Shown here: one piece after another, positions 21,724 through 33,597 of the stretch | How the letters are laid out: every line of letters begins with the position of its first letter | Position numbering within the stretch: the first letter of the stretch is position 1 | DNA from: Zea mays | Lineage: Eukaryota; Streptophyta; Magnoliopsida; Poales; Poaceae | Assembly (NCBI RefSeq): GCF_902167145.1 | Contig: NC_050098.1 | Coordinates: 114,180,207 to 114,244,206 of the forward strand | Length of the DNA: 64,000 bases | Direction: 5' to 3' | Notes under the pieces: model-generated | The model's database searches: none | Told to the model about the DNA's origin: nothing | What the model saw: the letters and a program-made list of their open reading frames with translations, nothing else | Translations under genes and position numbers: made by a program

Positions 21724-22739
21724 CTATGGCTCTAAATTTATCTTGGTCTTGCAGTCGGGGTTGCCATAAGACTGGTGTCCACGCCGAGGTGAGCGGTACG
21801 GGTGCTGAGTCCCGACGGGGGCGGGGGAACCATCATCCAGGTGACGATGTTCCGCGCACTCAGCCCGCAGCTGGGCGATCTCAGCACGAGCCCTACTCAG
21901 CTCATCTAATGCATGGTCCAGCTCCGTGTTTAGCACGGCGGCTAGGTTGACTGTGCTGCTCAACCTAGGATTGTCCCCACCAACAGGTGAGACAATCACG
22001 CCTCCTGTGCTGCCAGACGGACAGCGGGGATAGTACTTCAGGTTGAGACCATCAGCTACCCCACCGAGCACTGAGCAGTAGTGCGAAAGCGCACGCCGTG
22101 CAACATCTTGCATGGCCGCCTCAGATGAGTCCCGCTCAGAGATGGAATAGTGCTCTGAGCAGACCTCAGCACCCTAGAGACTGTTCTCCGGACGGCGCAC
22201 CAAGCAGGTCGCCTCCCAGCGGTCCGGGTAGACCCCGCGACTATGCTGGTAGACCACATAGTGATACTCGATGGACCAAGTACGCCGGTCAAGTGCCCGA
22301 CATAGCAGGGTGTCGAGCGCATCATGGAAGTGACACCCGCGAGCAGCGTCGCGAGTGATGGGTCGAGCAACCCATCCTTCCGGCTCCTGGTCAGCAGAAA
22401 AGTCGGTGTCGTGGCTCGAGCTGTCGCCACCTCTGTCGTCTGGGTCTCCTCCAGCAGCTACTCTAGGGGCTGGGGCGCTCAGTGGTGATGCAGGAGCACC
22501 TCCAGGGGAAGCACAGGGGAGCAGCTCCTCACAGACTCTATCTCCTGCTGGAGCGAGAAAGAAGAGCCCTGCTGCTCCTGCTCCTGTTGTTGACGTTCCT
22601 GCTCCTCATGCAGGCGGTGGTGCAGCCTCTCCAAGTGGCTAGACTGACCGGCCACGGGACGACGAAGCGGACGCTCCGCGAGACGAGAGGGTAAGAAGGG
22701 GATGACAGACTTCCGTGCGGTGTGTCTAAGACGAGCCAT
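21724..22739 (-). CDS. Accessory ORF upstream of gag in the Tekay element (broken)
   Basis: It starts with ATG at 22739 (MARLRHTARKSVIPFLPS), 260 bases after the LTR. The first part (to 22479) has a basic amino terminus and a Gln/Glu-rich helical stretch (HHRLHEEQERQQQEQEQQ). After a frame change and one TAG near 22172-22175, the second part ends at 21724. It contains YPDRWEATCLVRRPENSL and a coiled-coil stretch LNTELDHALDELSRARAEIA. The same start region occurs at 1-406 in the left copy, so it belongs to the element family. Function is unknown. No gag, pol or env motif is seen. Confidence 0.6.
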
Positions 22740-22983
22740 CTACAAAAGACACCGTAAGCAAAAGAGTGAGAACAGAACTAGTATGACCAGCAAATAATGA
22801 ACCATAAATAAATGAAGGATTAGAATAAACACAATTTTCAGCAAGGTATAATATATAGTAGAACATAGTTTTTGGTCGATATGACCAACTTTTGAAAGGA
22901 TACCAAAGTCAAGGCAGAGACAGAGGTCTATAATCCTTAGGACGACCATTCTACTCTAGGTTAATGGTCCTACAGTCAGCACG

Positions 22984-22995
22984 GCTTTGATACCA
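22984..22995 (-). other. Primer-binding site of the Tekay element, tRNA-iMet type
   Basis: The minus-strand sequence TGGTATCAAAGC lies four bases inside the 5' LTR edge at 23000 and is identical to the site at 626-637 in the left copy. Confidence 0.8.
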
Positions 22996-22999
22996 CCTA

Positions 23000-25925
23000 T
23001 GTCACACCCGGTTTTAGAAGGTAAACCGAATGCGAACCATGTACGTGTCTGGATCAGCAATTCACGTACACAGCAGTTACATAACATGGACATCATCACA
23101 GAGTGCTCAAATAGTATTAAAAGGGAAATAATAGTTAATTACATCATATGTCTGAGACGTCCACATAGTCTTTACAATAAATCAAAGTGCGAAAATGAAA
23201 CGTAGATAAAAGTGGTCTTCATAGGCAGCCGTCTGGGGGTTGCCGCTAACCCACACCTAGAACTCGTCGTAGTCTTGGAACTCTCCTTCCACGACTTCAT
23301 CTTCTCCAGAGAAGTGGTTGCAATGCGGACAACCTGGGGGGGGGGGTTTGGTGTGTAGAGCAAGGGTGAGTACACATCAACATACTCAGCAAGTGTCCTG
23401 TTTGGCTGTAGTGGACTAGCTTTATGTGGGGGTAAGTCAAGCAGTTGCTTTTAGTTGGTCAGGTTATTATTACTAGTAGAGAAAGCCAAGTTTTAGAATT
23501 AACACACGTTATTAACCCAATCGTACTCTTTACAAACGGAAAGAATACCACTTACCATTACCATAGTCAATACCAGAAACCATCGATCTCATTGCCACCT
23601 GCAAATCCGAACATCTCTGATCAAGTACCACTAATCACTGGAGCTCCCTTGGCCGCTCATAACCGCGAGCACGACTGATATATCAGTTTTTCATACACTC
23701 TGCAGAGGTTGTGCACTTTACCCACAAGCCGTGATTCCCTTTCTGCCCGGAGAGAGCTACTCCCCATTGACCACTACCTATGTGGTCCAGTAGGGCATCA
23801 CTACGTAGCCTTTACAAAGATTCCCCGAGGCTGTAGCCGCCCGTTAGGTTTCCTAAATGTATCGCACTCCTCCCCAAGGGACAAATCAACCTTGGCAGAG
23901 CGAGCCGCATACACCGAGCCCCATTGACGCCACGACGGCGAAGCGAACTACACCCCGGTTCCTCTAATTACTCAGCTAAGGGCGTCCCACTCCACCCTCA
24001 TAGTTGCACTGTCTTCCCGGGCGGTCATCCAACGAACAGGTCCTTACGGAGAGGCACTCGAGAAACCGCTCGAGCCCCCTTGAAGGTCACAAGTATAACA
24101 TCATAATAAAGGAGGGGAAACAGCGTATCATTGATAATTCTCATCATGTTCATTGATTAGAGTTGAGCAATAGCAGAAGACGAAGCAATAATAATCCGAC
24201 CCAAATAGGTAAACAAGGACATGGACAACAAAAGCTAGTCAATCCTTAGGTATAAATATGTAATGCGGGAGGTGAATTAAAGTATGTATAGGACAGAGAT
24301 AGGTCAAGGGACACTTGCCTCCACCAACCGACTGCTGCTCAGGGGCTTCTCCTGCGAGTTCTTCGGGCTCTCCGACCGGATCGTTCTCTATGCGAGCGCA
24401 AAATACATACATCCACACATTTAATACAAAAGAACAGTACACCATGCAATAGGATGCAATAAATAAACAGACGTTCCACGCGGGCTCGCAATTACGGTTA
24501 AGAGAGAAAGAGGAAAAGACAGTCGAGAAACGATCACATTACATTATTATAAATTAAACCACTCGTTCGATTGAAGGGCATTAATGCAGACACTACGTTT
24601 AGCATGAAGTAAAGTCAAGTTCCACATTTAATTATTATAAACAATTGAAGATGAATGAAAGGGAGTGGTCGCACGTCGAGACGTACGACACGACATTTAG
24701 ATTGAATTAAGAAGTAAACGACTCGCCGTGCGACAGAGCGCACAACGAGACACTTGCATTAATTATAAAGAGAAGTGAAGCATCGCGCGACGAAGCGCAC
24801 GACGACATACGTCAACAGGGCTGAGTTTAAAGTGGAACGTCGCGCGTCTGGACGCGCAACATCGCACCTTAAACAACCTGAAATTAAAATAGATCGTCGC
24901 GCGACGAAGCGCGCGACACAACACTTTAATGAATATAAACTAAAAGAATCGTCGCGCGACGAAGCACATTAATAAACACAAATTTAAATTGAATCGTCGC
25001 GCGACGAAGCGCACGACGCAACACATTGATAAATACGAACTTGAATTGAATCGTCGCGCGACGAAGCGCGCGACGCATCACACTAACTAACGGAGTTTGA
25101 AATTAACTACAACCAAAAATAATCACCGTGCGCGTGGGTTTGCGCATGCGGGAACGCGTTAGGGGGTAAACGGGCTACGCGAGTCGCGTCGGGGGCCGGG
25201 ACGCTGCGCGCAGGGGCCGAGGGCCGCGCGCAGGGGCCGAACCGCCGCGCGCCGAGCCGCGCCCGCGCCGGGGAAGGGGAGGGGAGGGGAGGGGCCGAGC
25301 GCCACCGCGGGGGGGGGGGGGGGGGGGGGGAGGGGCCGGCCGAGCGTCGCCGCGGGGGGGGGGGGGCGGAGCAGGGCGCGCCACCGAGCAGGGACGCGCG
25401 CGTTCGTAGGGGAGAGAAGAGGGGGCGCGCGCAGGGGGAGAGAGGAGGGAGAGGGGCTCACCTCGGGATCCAACTCCGGCGATCTCGACTCCAAACCCTA
25501 GGGCACCACGTGAGGGAGAGAGATAGATGGGGAGGAGAGGTTGCTGCGCGGGAAATCCAAATGAGAGAGAGAGGAGAGGGCGCATGGGGGGGCGCCAGGG
25601 GCGCGCACGGCCGGGCCGGGCTGGGTTGGGCCGAGCCACTCTGCGGATCGAACCTACGACACGCACGACTATCAAACAGAATCCAATCGCGAACCAAAAA
25701 CCGAGACAGAACGAGACGAACACGCAACATCAGACAAAGAAATGTGCGTCGGCATGATGCAACACCCATGACACTTAAGTTTTGTTCATACACGACATGG
25801 ACACTTGTCACTATACTGGTTTGAAATTAGGAAAGAGTGAAACGGGAAAGAGAAAAGAGCGTAACACCCGAATTTGGTGAGAGAAAAGAAGAAAAAAATT
25901 CTACCCCCAAATTCAGGGCGTTACA
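23000..25925 (-). repeat. 5' LTR of the Tekay element
   Basis: A 2,926-base LTR collinear with 13704-16741. It is 112 bases shorter mainly through indels in the GC-rich and GAGA blocks and a 15-base loss in the GTCGCGCGAC array. It has a 22-G run at 25309-25330. Frames inside it are composition artefacts, as in the other LTR. Confidence 0.92.
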
Positions 25926-28433
25926 GCCGGTCACTGAGGCCGACCTTATTTTTTACGTATTTAGACAATAATTGATCAAAAGTCGGACCGGACTTGACCA
26001 GCCGACCAGTTGCTTTAAATGTATTTGTTTTCCACGTACCTATCTCTGGTCGTCGTGGTTTGAAGGTACGTGGCCGCTGCGAGTCCTGAGCATGGCCGGA
26101 CCGTCCGCCGGAGTTCCCGGACCGTCCGCATCTGGATGGCGGACTGTCCGTGATGCGCAGCACGGGTTCCCGCACCTGTCTCCCTGTCTGCACTTGCCCC
26201 CCAGTGCTAGAGGCTGTGATGGTCACCTTCAGGGTCTCCCCTCCATCGGGAGTCTTCTCGGCTACCACTTTCCTGCAAGAAACTTTACGATCGCCATCGG
26301 CCTCTTTAGCATTGCCGATGGTTGTCTCTTTGCCTTTGCCTTTATCGGTTGTGTTTGGCCGAACCAGGACTTTCTTGCCCTCGAAGTCAATCATGTTCAT
26401 CGGAAAGGGCTCTGTATCCACCTGCATTTCCTGAAATTTCAATCGTCCCTCGTTAATGGCCGATTGAATCTGTCGCCGAAACACATTACAATCATTAGTG
26501 GCATGAGAAAATGAGTTATGCCACTTGTAGTATGCACGACGTTTTAGCTCGTCGGTGGATGGAACAGTGTGATTTATTTTAATGTTGCCATTTTTGAGTA
26601 ATTCATCAAATATTTTATCACACTTACCAACATTAAACGTAAACTTAACCTCCTCTTGCCGTTTCTTTTGAATCGGCTGTAAGGAGGAACAAGCTGAAGA
26701 TTTGGCCTGCTTTGGCCAAACCATTTCAGCAGCATACACTTCTGCTGATTCATCATCTGAGCTACTTTGGTCACATTCTACTATATGGACATTGTGACGA
26801 ATAGTTTTGGCAGTCTCTTTGCTTCGGCTTTCACAAGCCAAAGCCCTTTGGTGTAATTGCGCTAGCGTAAAAAATTGAATGCCTTCTAATCTTTCCTTTA
26901 AATAATATCGCAATCCATTAAAAGCTAGTTCTGCTAACTGTTTTTCTGCCAAATGAATTTGGAAGCATCGGTTTCTGGTATCTCGGAATCTCCGGATATA
27001 GTCATTAACCGATTCATCTTTCGCTTGTCGCAAGGCCACTAGATCTACCAGATCTAATTCATAGTCACTGGAGAAAAAATGATCATGGAATTTTTGTTCT
27101 AAATCCCCCCATGACGAAATAGAATTAGGAAATAAAGTGGCGTACCATGCGAACGCGGTTCCTGTTAAAGATAATGAAAATAAACGCACGCGAAATGCTT
27201 CTGTGTCGGCCAATTCTCCTAATTGTGCTAGGAACTGTCCTACATGTTCGCGCGTGCTCTTTCTCTGGTCACCCGAAAATTTCGAGAACTCGGGTATCCT
27301 GGTTCCCTGTGGGTATGGGTGGTGATCAAATCGGTTGTCGTAAGGTTTCCGATATGATTGCCCCCCAGGGATCATGCTTACTCCGAGCTTATCTCGGAAA
27401 GCCCCAGCTATTTCTTCCCTCACTATATCAATGATAACCGATGCGAGACCACTGGCTCTCTGGTCAAACATAGGTGGGGTTGGCTGGATATTAGCATGTT
27501 GTCTTTCCCCCCATTGGTTTGAGCTATGTGGTGCATTGCCACTTGCCCTATATGGTTCATATGTTTGAGCGTTCCTTTCCGGCCTTCTAGGTGGGGCCGA
27601 AAAGCTTTCCTGGGCTCTAGACCTCGAATTAAAGGGTTGATGCATTGCATAGTGCGATGGTAAGTGTTCCTAGGATGGGTGAGGATTCAGGTAACAATCC
27701 TCCTCAAAAAGGTCATGTGCGGACTGTCCAGACATTGGCCCGGACCGTCCGTGATTATATGCGGACCGTCTGTCGTTGTATGCGGACGGTCCGACTGGGT
27801 AGTTTAGATTCTGTGTCGTATGTGGTGGCTCGGGCGCATATCTAGGTAACTCATTAAAAATAGGCCTGACTGTAGCTGGCCTGGACTGTAAGCGCTCACG
27901 TCCGGACGGTCCGGGCATGTGCAAATCGGCTGATTTGCTGCCAATTTGCGGTTGCTCAGGGTACGCGTCCATTGGCATCCCATAAAGGGGTTGTGACTGG
28001 TCGTGACAACCTCTAGCCGATGTATTACGTGTGTATCCCCTAATTCAACCTCGTGCGAAGGAAAATTTGCAATATTTGATTTATCGAATGCACGCACTAG
28101 TATCCTATAATCGCTTTGCATACCCCCTATGATGTTTTGCATTTGTTCGCGCTGTTCATCTACATAATTTCTAAGAGATTGTAGCTCGTTTGTATTACTT
28201 ACATTGGGGATTTCCGGTGTGGGTCGGAGCGAAGCCGGATCCATTGCCCGATGTCGGACGACCTTGTTGTTCCTGTCCACTTTGAAGTTGGCCAAGAACT
28301 TTGCTTTTGCCTCCTGGATCATCTGCTCCTTATGCTCCTCGAATTGGAGCTGTTCATCAGCCGACAAGGTCTCCCAAGTCGGCTCTATGATGTTGCTTGG
28401 GGAAATATCAGAGCTATCTCTTGAACCGACCAT
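25926..28433 (-). CDS. Gag of Tat element I (upstream of the nested insertion)
   Basis: The gag frame starts at ATG 28433 (MVGSRDSSDISPS). It shifts frame near 27980-28000, meets a TAG at 27670-27672 and then is open for 574 residues to the insertion point. The central capsid domain (about 27250-26850) has REHVGQFLAQLGELAD, AWYATLFPNSI and NDYIRRFRDTRNRCF. A later YYKWHNSFSHATNDCNVF block is typical of Tat gags. The frame is interrupted at 25926 by the Tekay element and continues at 13698. GGACNGTCC palindromes occur in the coding sequence at 26098-26155 and 27718-27912. Confidence 0.85.
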
Positions 28434-28465
28434 TGAGGGCCGATTTGATGCGTCTATATTTGTTG

Positions 28466-28483
28466 TCCCCAGCGGAGTCGCCA
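28466..28483 (-). other. Primer-binding site of Tat element I
   Basis: On the minus strand TGGCGACTCCGCTGGGGA starts six bases from the LTR edge at 28490. It has the TGGCG start common in Tat-type elements. I cannot name the matching tRNA with confidence. Confidence 0.6.
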
Positions 28484-28489
28484 AAAGTA

Positions 28490-29178
28490 TGTTGACACCT
28501 TTTTGGAGACGCTAATCACTCAAAAGAACCAGCAGTGGTGCTCTCTGGTCAGGCACGGACGGTCCGCGGCACAGGGCCGGACGGTCCGCGACCTGGCGCG
28601 AGGCGGCGGTGCTCTCTGGTCAGGCGTGGACGGTCCGCGGCACAGGGCCGGACGATCCGTGACCTGGCACAGGAGCTCGGGTTCCCTGCCTGACGGCCGG
28701 ACGGTCCGTGCCCTAGGGCCGGACGGTCCGCGCGTGCGCAGGGGTGGCGGAGGATCACCAGCGGCGCCTGAATCTCGCTCCCGGGAGGGACCCCGTCAGG
28801 GAGGAGAGATCCTAGGTGGTGTCTAGGCTCGGGCAGACCGACCTAGACTCCTCTAATCGACGTAGAGTCGAAGAGAAGCGGAGGATTTGGGGATTGGAAG
28901 ACTAAACCTAAACTAGACCAGAACTACTCCTAATTGTACAGAAAATAAATGCGAAATAGAAGTTGTATTGATTCGATTGATTATTACAAATCGGCCATAT
29001 ACCTCTCTATTTATAGAGGAGGGGGGCTGGACCCTTTACAAACTAATTTCCGAGCGAATCCCGCGAATTTAGCTAACAACTGTAGCACAAAACTCGGAAC
29101 CCTAATATGTTCTGCGCTTGCGCGGACCGTCCGGCCCACAGGCGCGGAAGGTCCGCCGGCTCACTTTTGGTTCAAACA
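28490..29178 (-). repeat. 5' LTR of Tat element I
   Basis: A 689-base LTR collinear with 7696-8400, same termini, followed by the CTATC duplication at 29179-29183. Divergence from the partner LTR is roughly 7 percent in the first 300 bases by eye. A TATA-like TATTTATAGAGG lies near 29010, in an orientation opposite to element sense. Confidence 0.9.
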
Positions 29179-29183
29179 CTATC

Positions 29184-29475
29184 CACCAAAAAGATCTCAA
29201 GATTTTTCATTTATTATCTTTGCTCTTCGTATAATATTTTTTATTTAACTAACCGAGTCGATATCGTAGTAAAGAAAAGACCATGTAGACAGGCGATGTT
29301 GAGTCATCGAATGGGTAGCATAGGCAGCAAATCAAGGACCCCCATCCCTCGCCTCCCTCACTTCCAAGGTTTCGTAGAGCAGGAAGGGAAAGGAAGAGGC
29401 AGTCATACATATTCGTTGTCGGAGAAGAACACGACGAAGACCTGGACATCTGAAGGCGACATAGGTAGTATACCG
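29184..29475. other. Unassigned sequence left of the MITE
   Basis: No supported gene. Short frames on both strands lack recognisable domains. Confidence 0.4.
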
Positions 29476-29860
29476 CAGGGCCGGGCCCTATGTACGTGCG
29501 ACAAGTGTGACCGCACAGGGCCCAAAATTCTGAGGGGCCTAAAAAACTTCTTATCTCAATAATATGTATCAATAAGCAGACTAACATTACACCATCTAAG
29601 TTGAACTCAGTTAGCAGCTAGACTGTTGCTCTTCAAATATATCTATTAATACTTATGTTTATTTATATGCTCTATTACAATATAATTTCGTAAAAACAGA
29701 TAGATTTAATATAAATAGTTATAAGAGTTATCTAGTAAACCTTTTATAATTCAGAATATATGAATTCTATTACAATGTAATTTTGATTATATTTTTTCTA
29801 TAAAATAGGGCCTCTTTTGAAGTTTAGTACAGGGCCTCTAAATTTGCCGGCCCGCCCCTG
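29476..29860. mobile_element. hAT-like MITE, 385 bp
   Basis: The left end reads CAGGGCCGGGCC and the right end is CCGGCCCGCCCCTG, an imperfect inverted pair of CAGGG type. The flanks GTATACCG (29468-29475) and GTATACTG (29861-29868) match at seven of eight positions, the 8 bp duplication expected of hAT elements. The inside is AT-rich and non-coding, with repeats of the GGGCCT motif near both ends. Confidence 0.75.
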
Positions 29861-29868
29861 GTATACTG

Positions 29869-31239
29869 CTAGATACATACAAGGAGAGAGCACACAAGCG
29901 GAGAAAGAAGCCTAGCCAAAGCAGCTCCAAACCGAAAGGCACCCGCACCCGGCGTCAGTCCGAAAAGGGCGAGAGAATGCGAGTGCCTTCCCAGCCCTGG
30001 ACCCGCCAAGGCGACACAACACCTCCACCAACTCCGTAGCATATACCGACTGTTGCCACGCTACGGGCCTTGGTTGTCCAATATCTCAGATCTGGACTCG
30101 TCATCGCAAAGATAACCTAAGCATGGCAGGCGCCATCGTGTCCTCCTCAACGGCACACATGAAGAAAAGCTAGGAGCAAGACCGACTCGCCCGTACCCGC
30201 GTCGATGAGCGTCGGTCGGCTCGCGGCTACGACCGTGGGCGGGGGGCAGGAGGTTGGGGAGGAAGAACAGGGTGAAGGCCGGGAAGACGAACGGGACGTC
30301 CAACGACGACAACAACAATGGTGTGTGCATGCTGTGAAACATCCTCATGGACATACAATAGCCATTGTGTGTCGGTGTCGGGGCTGGTGTCGGACGAATA
30401 CGGGGAGTAGACGCATGCTCCCACGCCCTCTGCCGAGAATGGGTAGCGCGAAGGCGGATGGATGTATGAGGGGAGAGAGAAAAGAAGCAGGATGGCGAAT
30501 GAGGTGGCGGCAACTGAGGCGAGGACCATCATTATTGTTTGGATGCTTAGATGGTCAAATGGGCCGTCTGGCAGGCTGGATCGGGGCATGACCCATTTAA
30601 TAGTGTCTGGGTCAGCCCGACATGAGCAGCGTGTCGTGCTTGAGTCGTAGCCTCGGCCCGTAGTGCTGACCCGGCCCAGCACGATTATATTTTTTTATTT
30701 TACAAAAAAATCGTATATACATATGTACAATTTATATTCAATATTAAAAACACTTGACCATGATGTTTTATTGGTTAGATGACTTTACTCATTGTCTCCC
30801 GCCCTTCTACCATCAGGGCTTAGGTTCGAAGCCTGGCTTCTTGCACCACTTTTTAACATTTTACGCTAATTTCAATAAATGGCCCGATGATCATTAAAAC
30901 TAGTGCTTTAATATAGTAAAGTTAAAGAAATACACACAATCACTGAATATGACTTTATACTGTTTTCAAAGGAAGGGGCTGGTTACACCAGAAATCTTTT
31001 ATTTATTTTATCATCCGAGTCATTAAAACTTGAACCCCTTTCCTCGCACTTTCGCTTTTCACGGGGCTCTCGGCGACGTCGCTTGTCGACAACGTTACGC
31101 CGGACCCAATTTTCTCGTTGATTTCAGTAGAGCCGCATCATCCTACGTCTGCCTCTCTCCCAGACCTGATTTTCTCATTGAATTCAATTTAGCCGCATCA
31201 TCCTATGTTCGCCTGTCTCTCTCTCCCTGATTCTCGATA
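29869..31239. other. Unassigned spacer with repeat fragments
   Basis: No gene is supported. A block at about 30590-30690 rich in GGCCCGACATGAGCAG and CGGCCCGTAGTGCTG motifs resembles ends of grass hAT-type repeats. At 30771-30870 a tRNA-like stretch holds a B-box-like GGTTCGAAGCC (30823-30833). At 31105-31225 a unit of about 70 bases with GAGCCGCATCATCCTA occurs twice. Minus-strand frames at 30061-30682 show a hydrophobic stretch (MMVLASVAATSFAILLLFSL) but no domain or clear start. Confidence 0.4.
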
Positions 31240-31460
31240 AACTAGTAGAAAAGAGCCATAAAGCCAACATTATGTTCAAATTTTTACTGGTGATTTCGGT
31301 TATCAAACGTCAATGAAAAAATAGGTGGGGTTGGCTTAATGAACCGCTAGTGGAAATGGAGTATTTATACTGACGGCTGGTGTAACACAACTGCCAATGG
31401 AAATACTCTATTTTCACTGGCGGTTTTGTAAAGAGAACCGCCAGTGAAAATAAATACCCC
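31240..31460. repeat. CACTA left terminus and subterminal repeats
   Basis: After the CTAGTAGAAAA terminus, motifs such as AACCGCTAGTGGAAAT, ACTGCCAATGGAAAT and ACCGCCAGTGAAAAT occur in both orientations, the binding-site type expected for the TNPA-like protein. A TATA-like TAAATACCCC follows at about 31451. From 31460 to 32258 there is leader and intron-like AT-rich sequence with no gene. Confidence 0.65.
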
Positions 31461-32258
31461 TTCTTCCTCTCTGACAGGAGTTGTAGCTCGTAGCCAACAT
31501 CCATTGAAGGCGATTTTGGAGGTTCAGATTTCACAAAATACATGGGGAAAGGTTTTGTCTTCATTTTTTGAAAGAAGGTTTTAATGTTAATTTTTGTTCA
31601 AGAGCTCAATTTTAGCCACATTTTGGATCTAGGGTTTCACCATGTGAGAGAAAAGAGTATAATTAGCTTATTTTCTCTATTTCCTCAATTGAGGTTGTTT
31701 AAAATGGTTAGATTTTGTCTATCCTCTCTCCTTTTTCATGTTTAGTTCTAAAATCAGTTTATCCATGAGGCATATTTAGTTAGTTAATGAGTGGTGCATG
31801 TGTTAATTTGTATGCATGGAGAGAGAGGAAGATAGGTTTGGTAATTAAGATTTTTTTATTAGTTGTTATGAAAGGTTGGTTTAATTATGTTTCAATTCCC
31901 AATTATGTGTTAGAGAAAAGAGTATAGCTAGGAAAGTTTGGTTTGTATTTCTCTTGCCAATTTTTGTTCATTTTAACTCAATTTTAGCCACATTTTGGAT
32001 ATAGGGTTAACCTCTTCATCCTTCCCGACATGAACTGTAGCTCGCAACCCAACTTCCATTGGATGGCCAGATTTCAGAAAAATACAAGGGGAGGTTTTGA
32101 TCTTTATTTTTTGGAAGAAGGTTGCTAAGAAAGGCTGATTTATGTTTCTTTTGCCAATTTTTGTTTATCCATGATATATTTAATTGTTAGGAAATGTTGG
32201 TTTATGTTTCTCCTGCCAATTTGTATTCTTGTGTGTTTTTGTTACTTTTTTACAGGTG

Positions 32259-32401
32259 ATGATGGAGAGGACATCCTGGATGTATAACTTATCAAGGCTA
32301 GATCCATCATACATATAAGATAAGAGGTCCATAGGTTATTGATGTCGCTATGAACCATGCTTGGAGAACAAAGACAAAACACATATATTGTCCATGCATG
32401 G
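32259..32401 (+). pseudogene. TNP2 transposase, amino-terminal transposase-associated domain (first piece)
   Basis: After a TTTTTTACAG acceptor-like site, ATG at 32259 opens a frame with TSWMYNLSRLDPSYI, the start of the transposase-associated domain. An in-frame TAA follows at about 32316-32318. Further codons encode the CPCM start of its zinc-binding motif just before the copia insertion. The reading continues at 37375 after the element (MDCKNAVVF), where CATGG is duplicated. TNP2 is the catalytic CACTA transposase. Confidence 0.75.
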
Positions 32402-33595
32402 TGGAAGGGAAATGGGGTCAAACCTTTTCCATAATTAATTTTGTTGGTTGAATGCCCAACACAAATATTAGACTAACTAGTTTGCTCTAGATTATGTATT
32501 CTACAGGTGCATAAAGGTTCAACACAAATCAATAAAAAGATCAAGTTAGGGTTCAAAAGAAAGGAGCAAAAGAAACCGAAGAGAACCCTGGTCTGGCGCA
32601 CCGGACTGTCCGGTGTGCCACCGGACATTGTCCGGTGCACTAGGGGCCGTACTGTCTGAACTCTTCACCTTCGGGTTTCTCAGGCGCTGCTCCACTAAAA
32701 TTCACTAGACTCTCCGGTGCACCAAGCAGAGCAACGACTACCAGCGCAACGGTTGTCTGCAAAAGTGTGAACAGTGCGTGAACAGTGCGCGCAGAAGTCA
32801 GAGCAGGCGTCAGAGGCGCACCGGACAGTGAATAGTGTCTGTCCAGTGCAGCACCGGACTGTCCGGTGCGACATGCAGTCAGCGCTCCAAAGGTCGAAAC
32901 CGCCAGAACCCTAACGGTTGGGTGACGTGGCTGGCGCACCAGACAGTGTCCGATGGCGCATCGGACTGTCCGGTGCGCCCATCGACAGACAGCCCCCCCA
33001 ACGACTATATGGTGGTTGAGGGCTATAAATACCCCCAACCACCACCACTACAAGCATCCAAGTTTTTCAGACTTCTCATTCAATACAAGAGCTAGTGCAA
33101 TTAATACAAGACACAATTCAAAAGAATCAAAGCCTCTCCAAGTCCCAAATTCACTCCAAAATCCTAGTGACTAGAGAGAGTGTTTTGCTTGTGTTCTTTG
33201 AGCTCTTGTTCTTGGATCACTTTCTTCTTCCTCTTTCTTATTCTCAAGCAACTTGTAATCAAAGCAAGAGACACTAAGTTTGTAGTGGTCCTTGCGGGGT
33301 CTAAGTGACCCATTTGATTAAGGAGAAAGCTCACTCGGTCTAAGTGACCGTTTGAGATAGGGAAAGGGTTGAAAGAGACCCATTCTTTGTGACCACCTCA
33401 ACAGGGACTAGGTTCTCAAGAACCGAACCTTGGTAAAACAAATCACTGTGTCATCCGCCTTATTTCTTGGTTGATTTGTTTTCGCCCTCTCTTTCGGACT
33501 CGGTTTTAATTCTAACGCTAACCCCAGCTTGTAGTGTGGGCTTAAGTTTATAAATTTCAAATTTCGCCTATTCACCCCCCTCTAGGTGACTTTCA
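32402..33595 (+). repeat. 5' LTR of the copia element
   Basis: It runs from TGGAAGGGAAATGG to GGTGACTTTCA. It contains repeated CACCGGACTGTCCGGTG-type palindromes at 32600-32960 and a TATA box in GCTATAAATACCCCC near 33022-33036. Its last 0.57 kb matches 36803-37374 closely. Confidence 0.85.
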
Positions 33596-33597
33596 AT

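Larger units (their letters stand above)
13704..25925 (-). mobile_element. Tekay-lineage chromovirus, complete but mutated, nested in Tat element I
   Basis: A 12.2 kb minus-strand Ty3/gypsy element: LTRs 13704-16741 and 23000-25925, PBS 22984-22995, accessory ORF 22739-21724, gag-pol 21320-16778 ending in a chromodomain, then a polypurine tract next to 16742. GCCGG flanks both ends (13699-13703, 25926-25930), and the interrupted gag frame of Tat element I resumes across the gap. Very long LTRs plus a chromodomain point to the Tekay/Del lineage. Sampled LTR divergence is a few percent, less than that of its host element, which agrees with the nesting order. Confidence 0.95.
7696..29178 (-). 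mobile_element. Tat-lineage Ty3/gypsy retrotransposon I (outer, split by a nested Tekay element)
   Basis: LTRs at 7696-8400 and 28490-29178 bracket gag, protease, reverse transcriptase, two RNase H domains and integrase on the minus strand. The five bases CTATC flank both ends (7691-7695 and 29179-29183), showing that the two halves are one insertion. Removing the nested element at 13704-25925 leaves about 9.3 kb. LTR differences in the first 300 aligned bases are roughly 7 percent by eye, older than the nested element. The lineage call rests on the second (archaeal-type) RNase H domain and on gag and pol similarity. Maize families such as Huck and Grande are of this kind, but I do not assign the family. 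Confidence 0.9.

Noticed and set aside
22098..22694. Plus-strand frames over the Tekay accessory ORF (also 63-376)
   Set aside because: They are antisense to a frame that is conserved between two copies and reads in the same direction as gag-pol.
30061..30682. Minus-strand frames with a hydrophobic stretch in the spacer
   Set aside because: Two overlapping frames compete, part lies in a repeat-like GGCCCG block, and no start context, domain or homologue is recognised.
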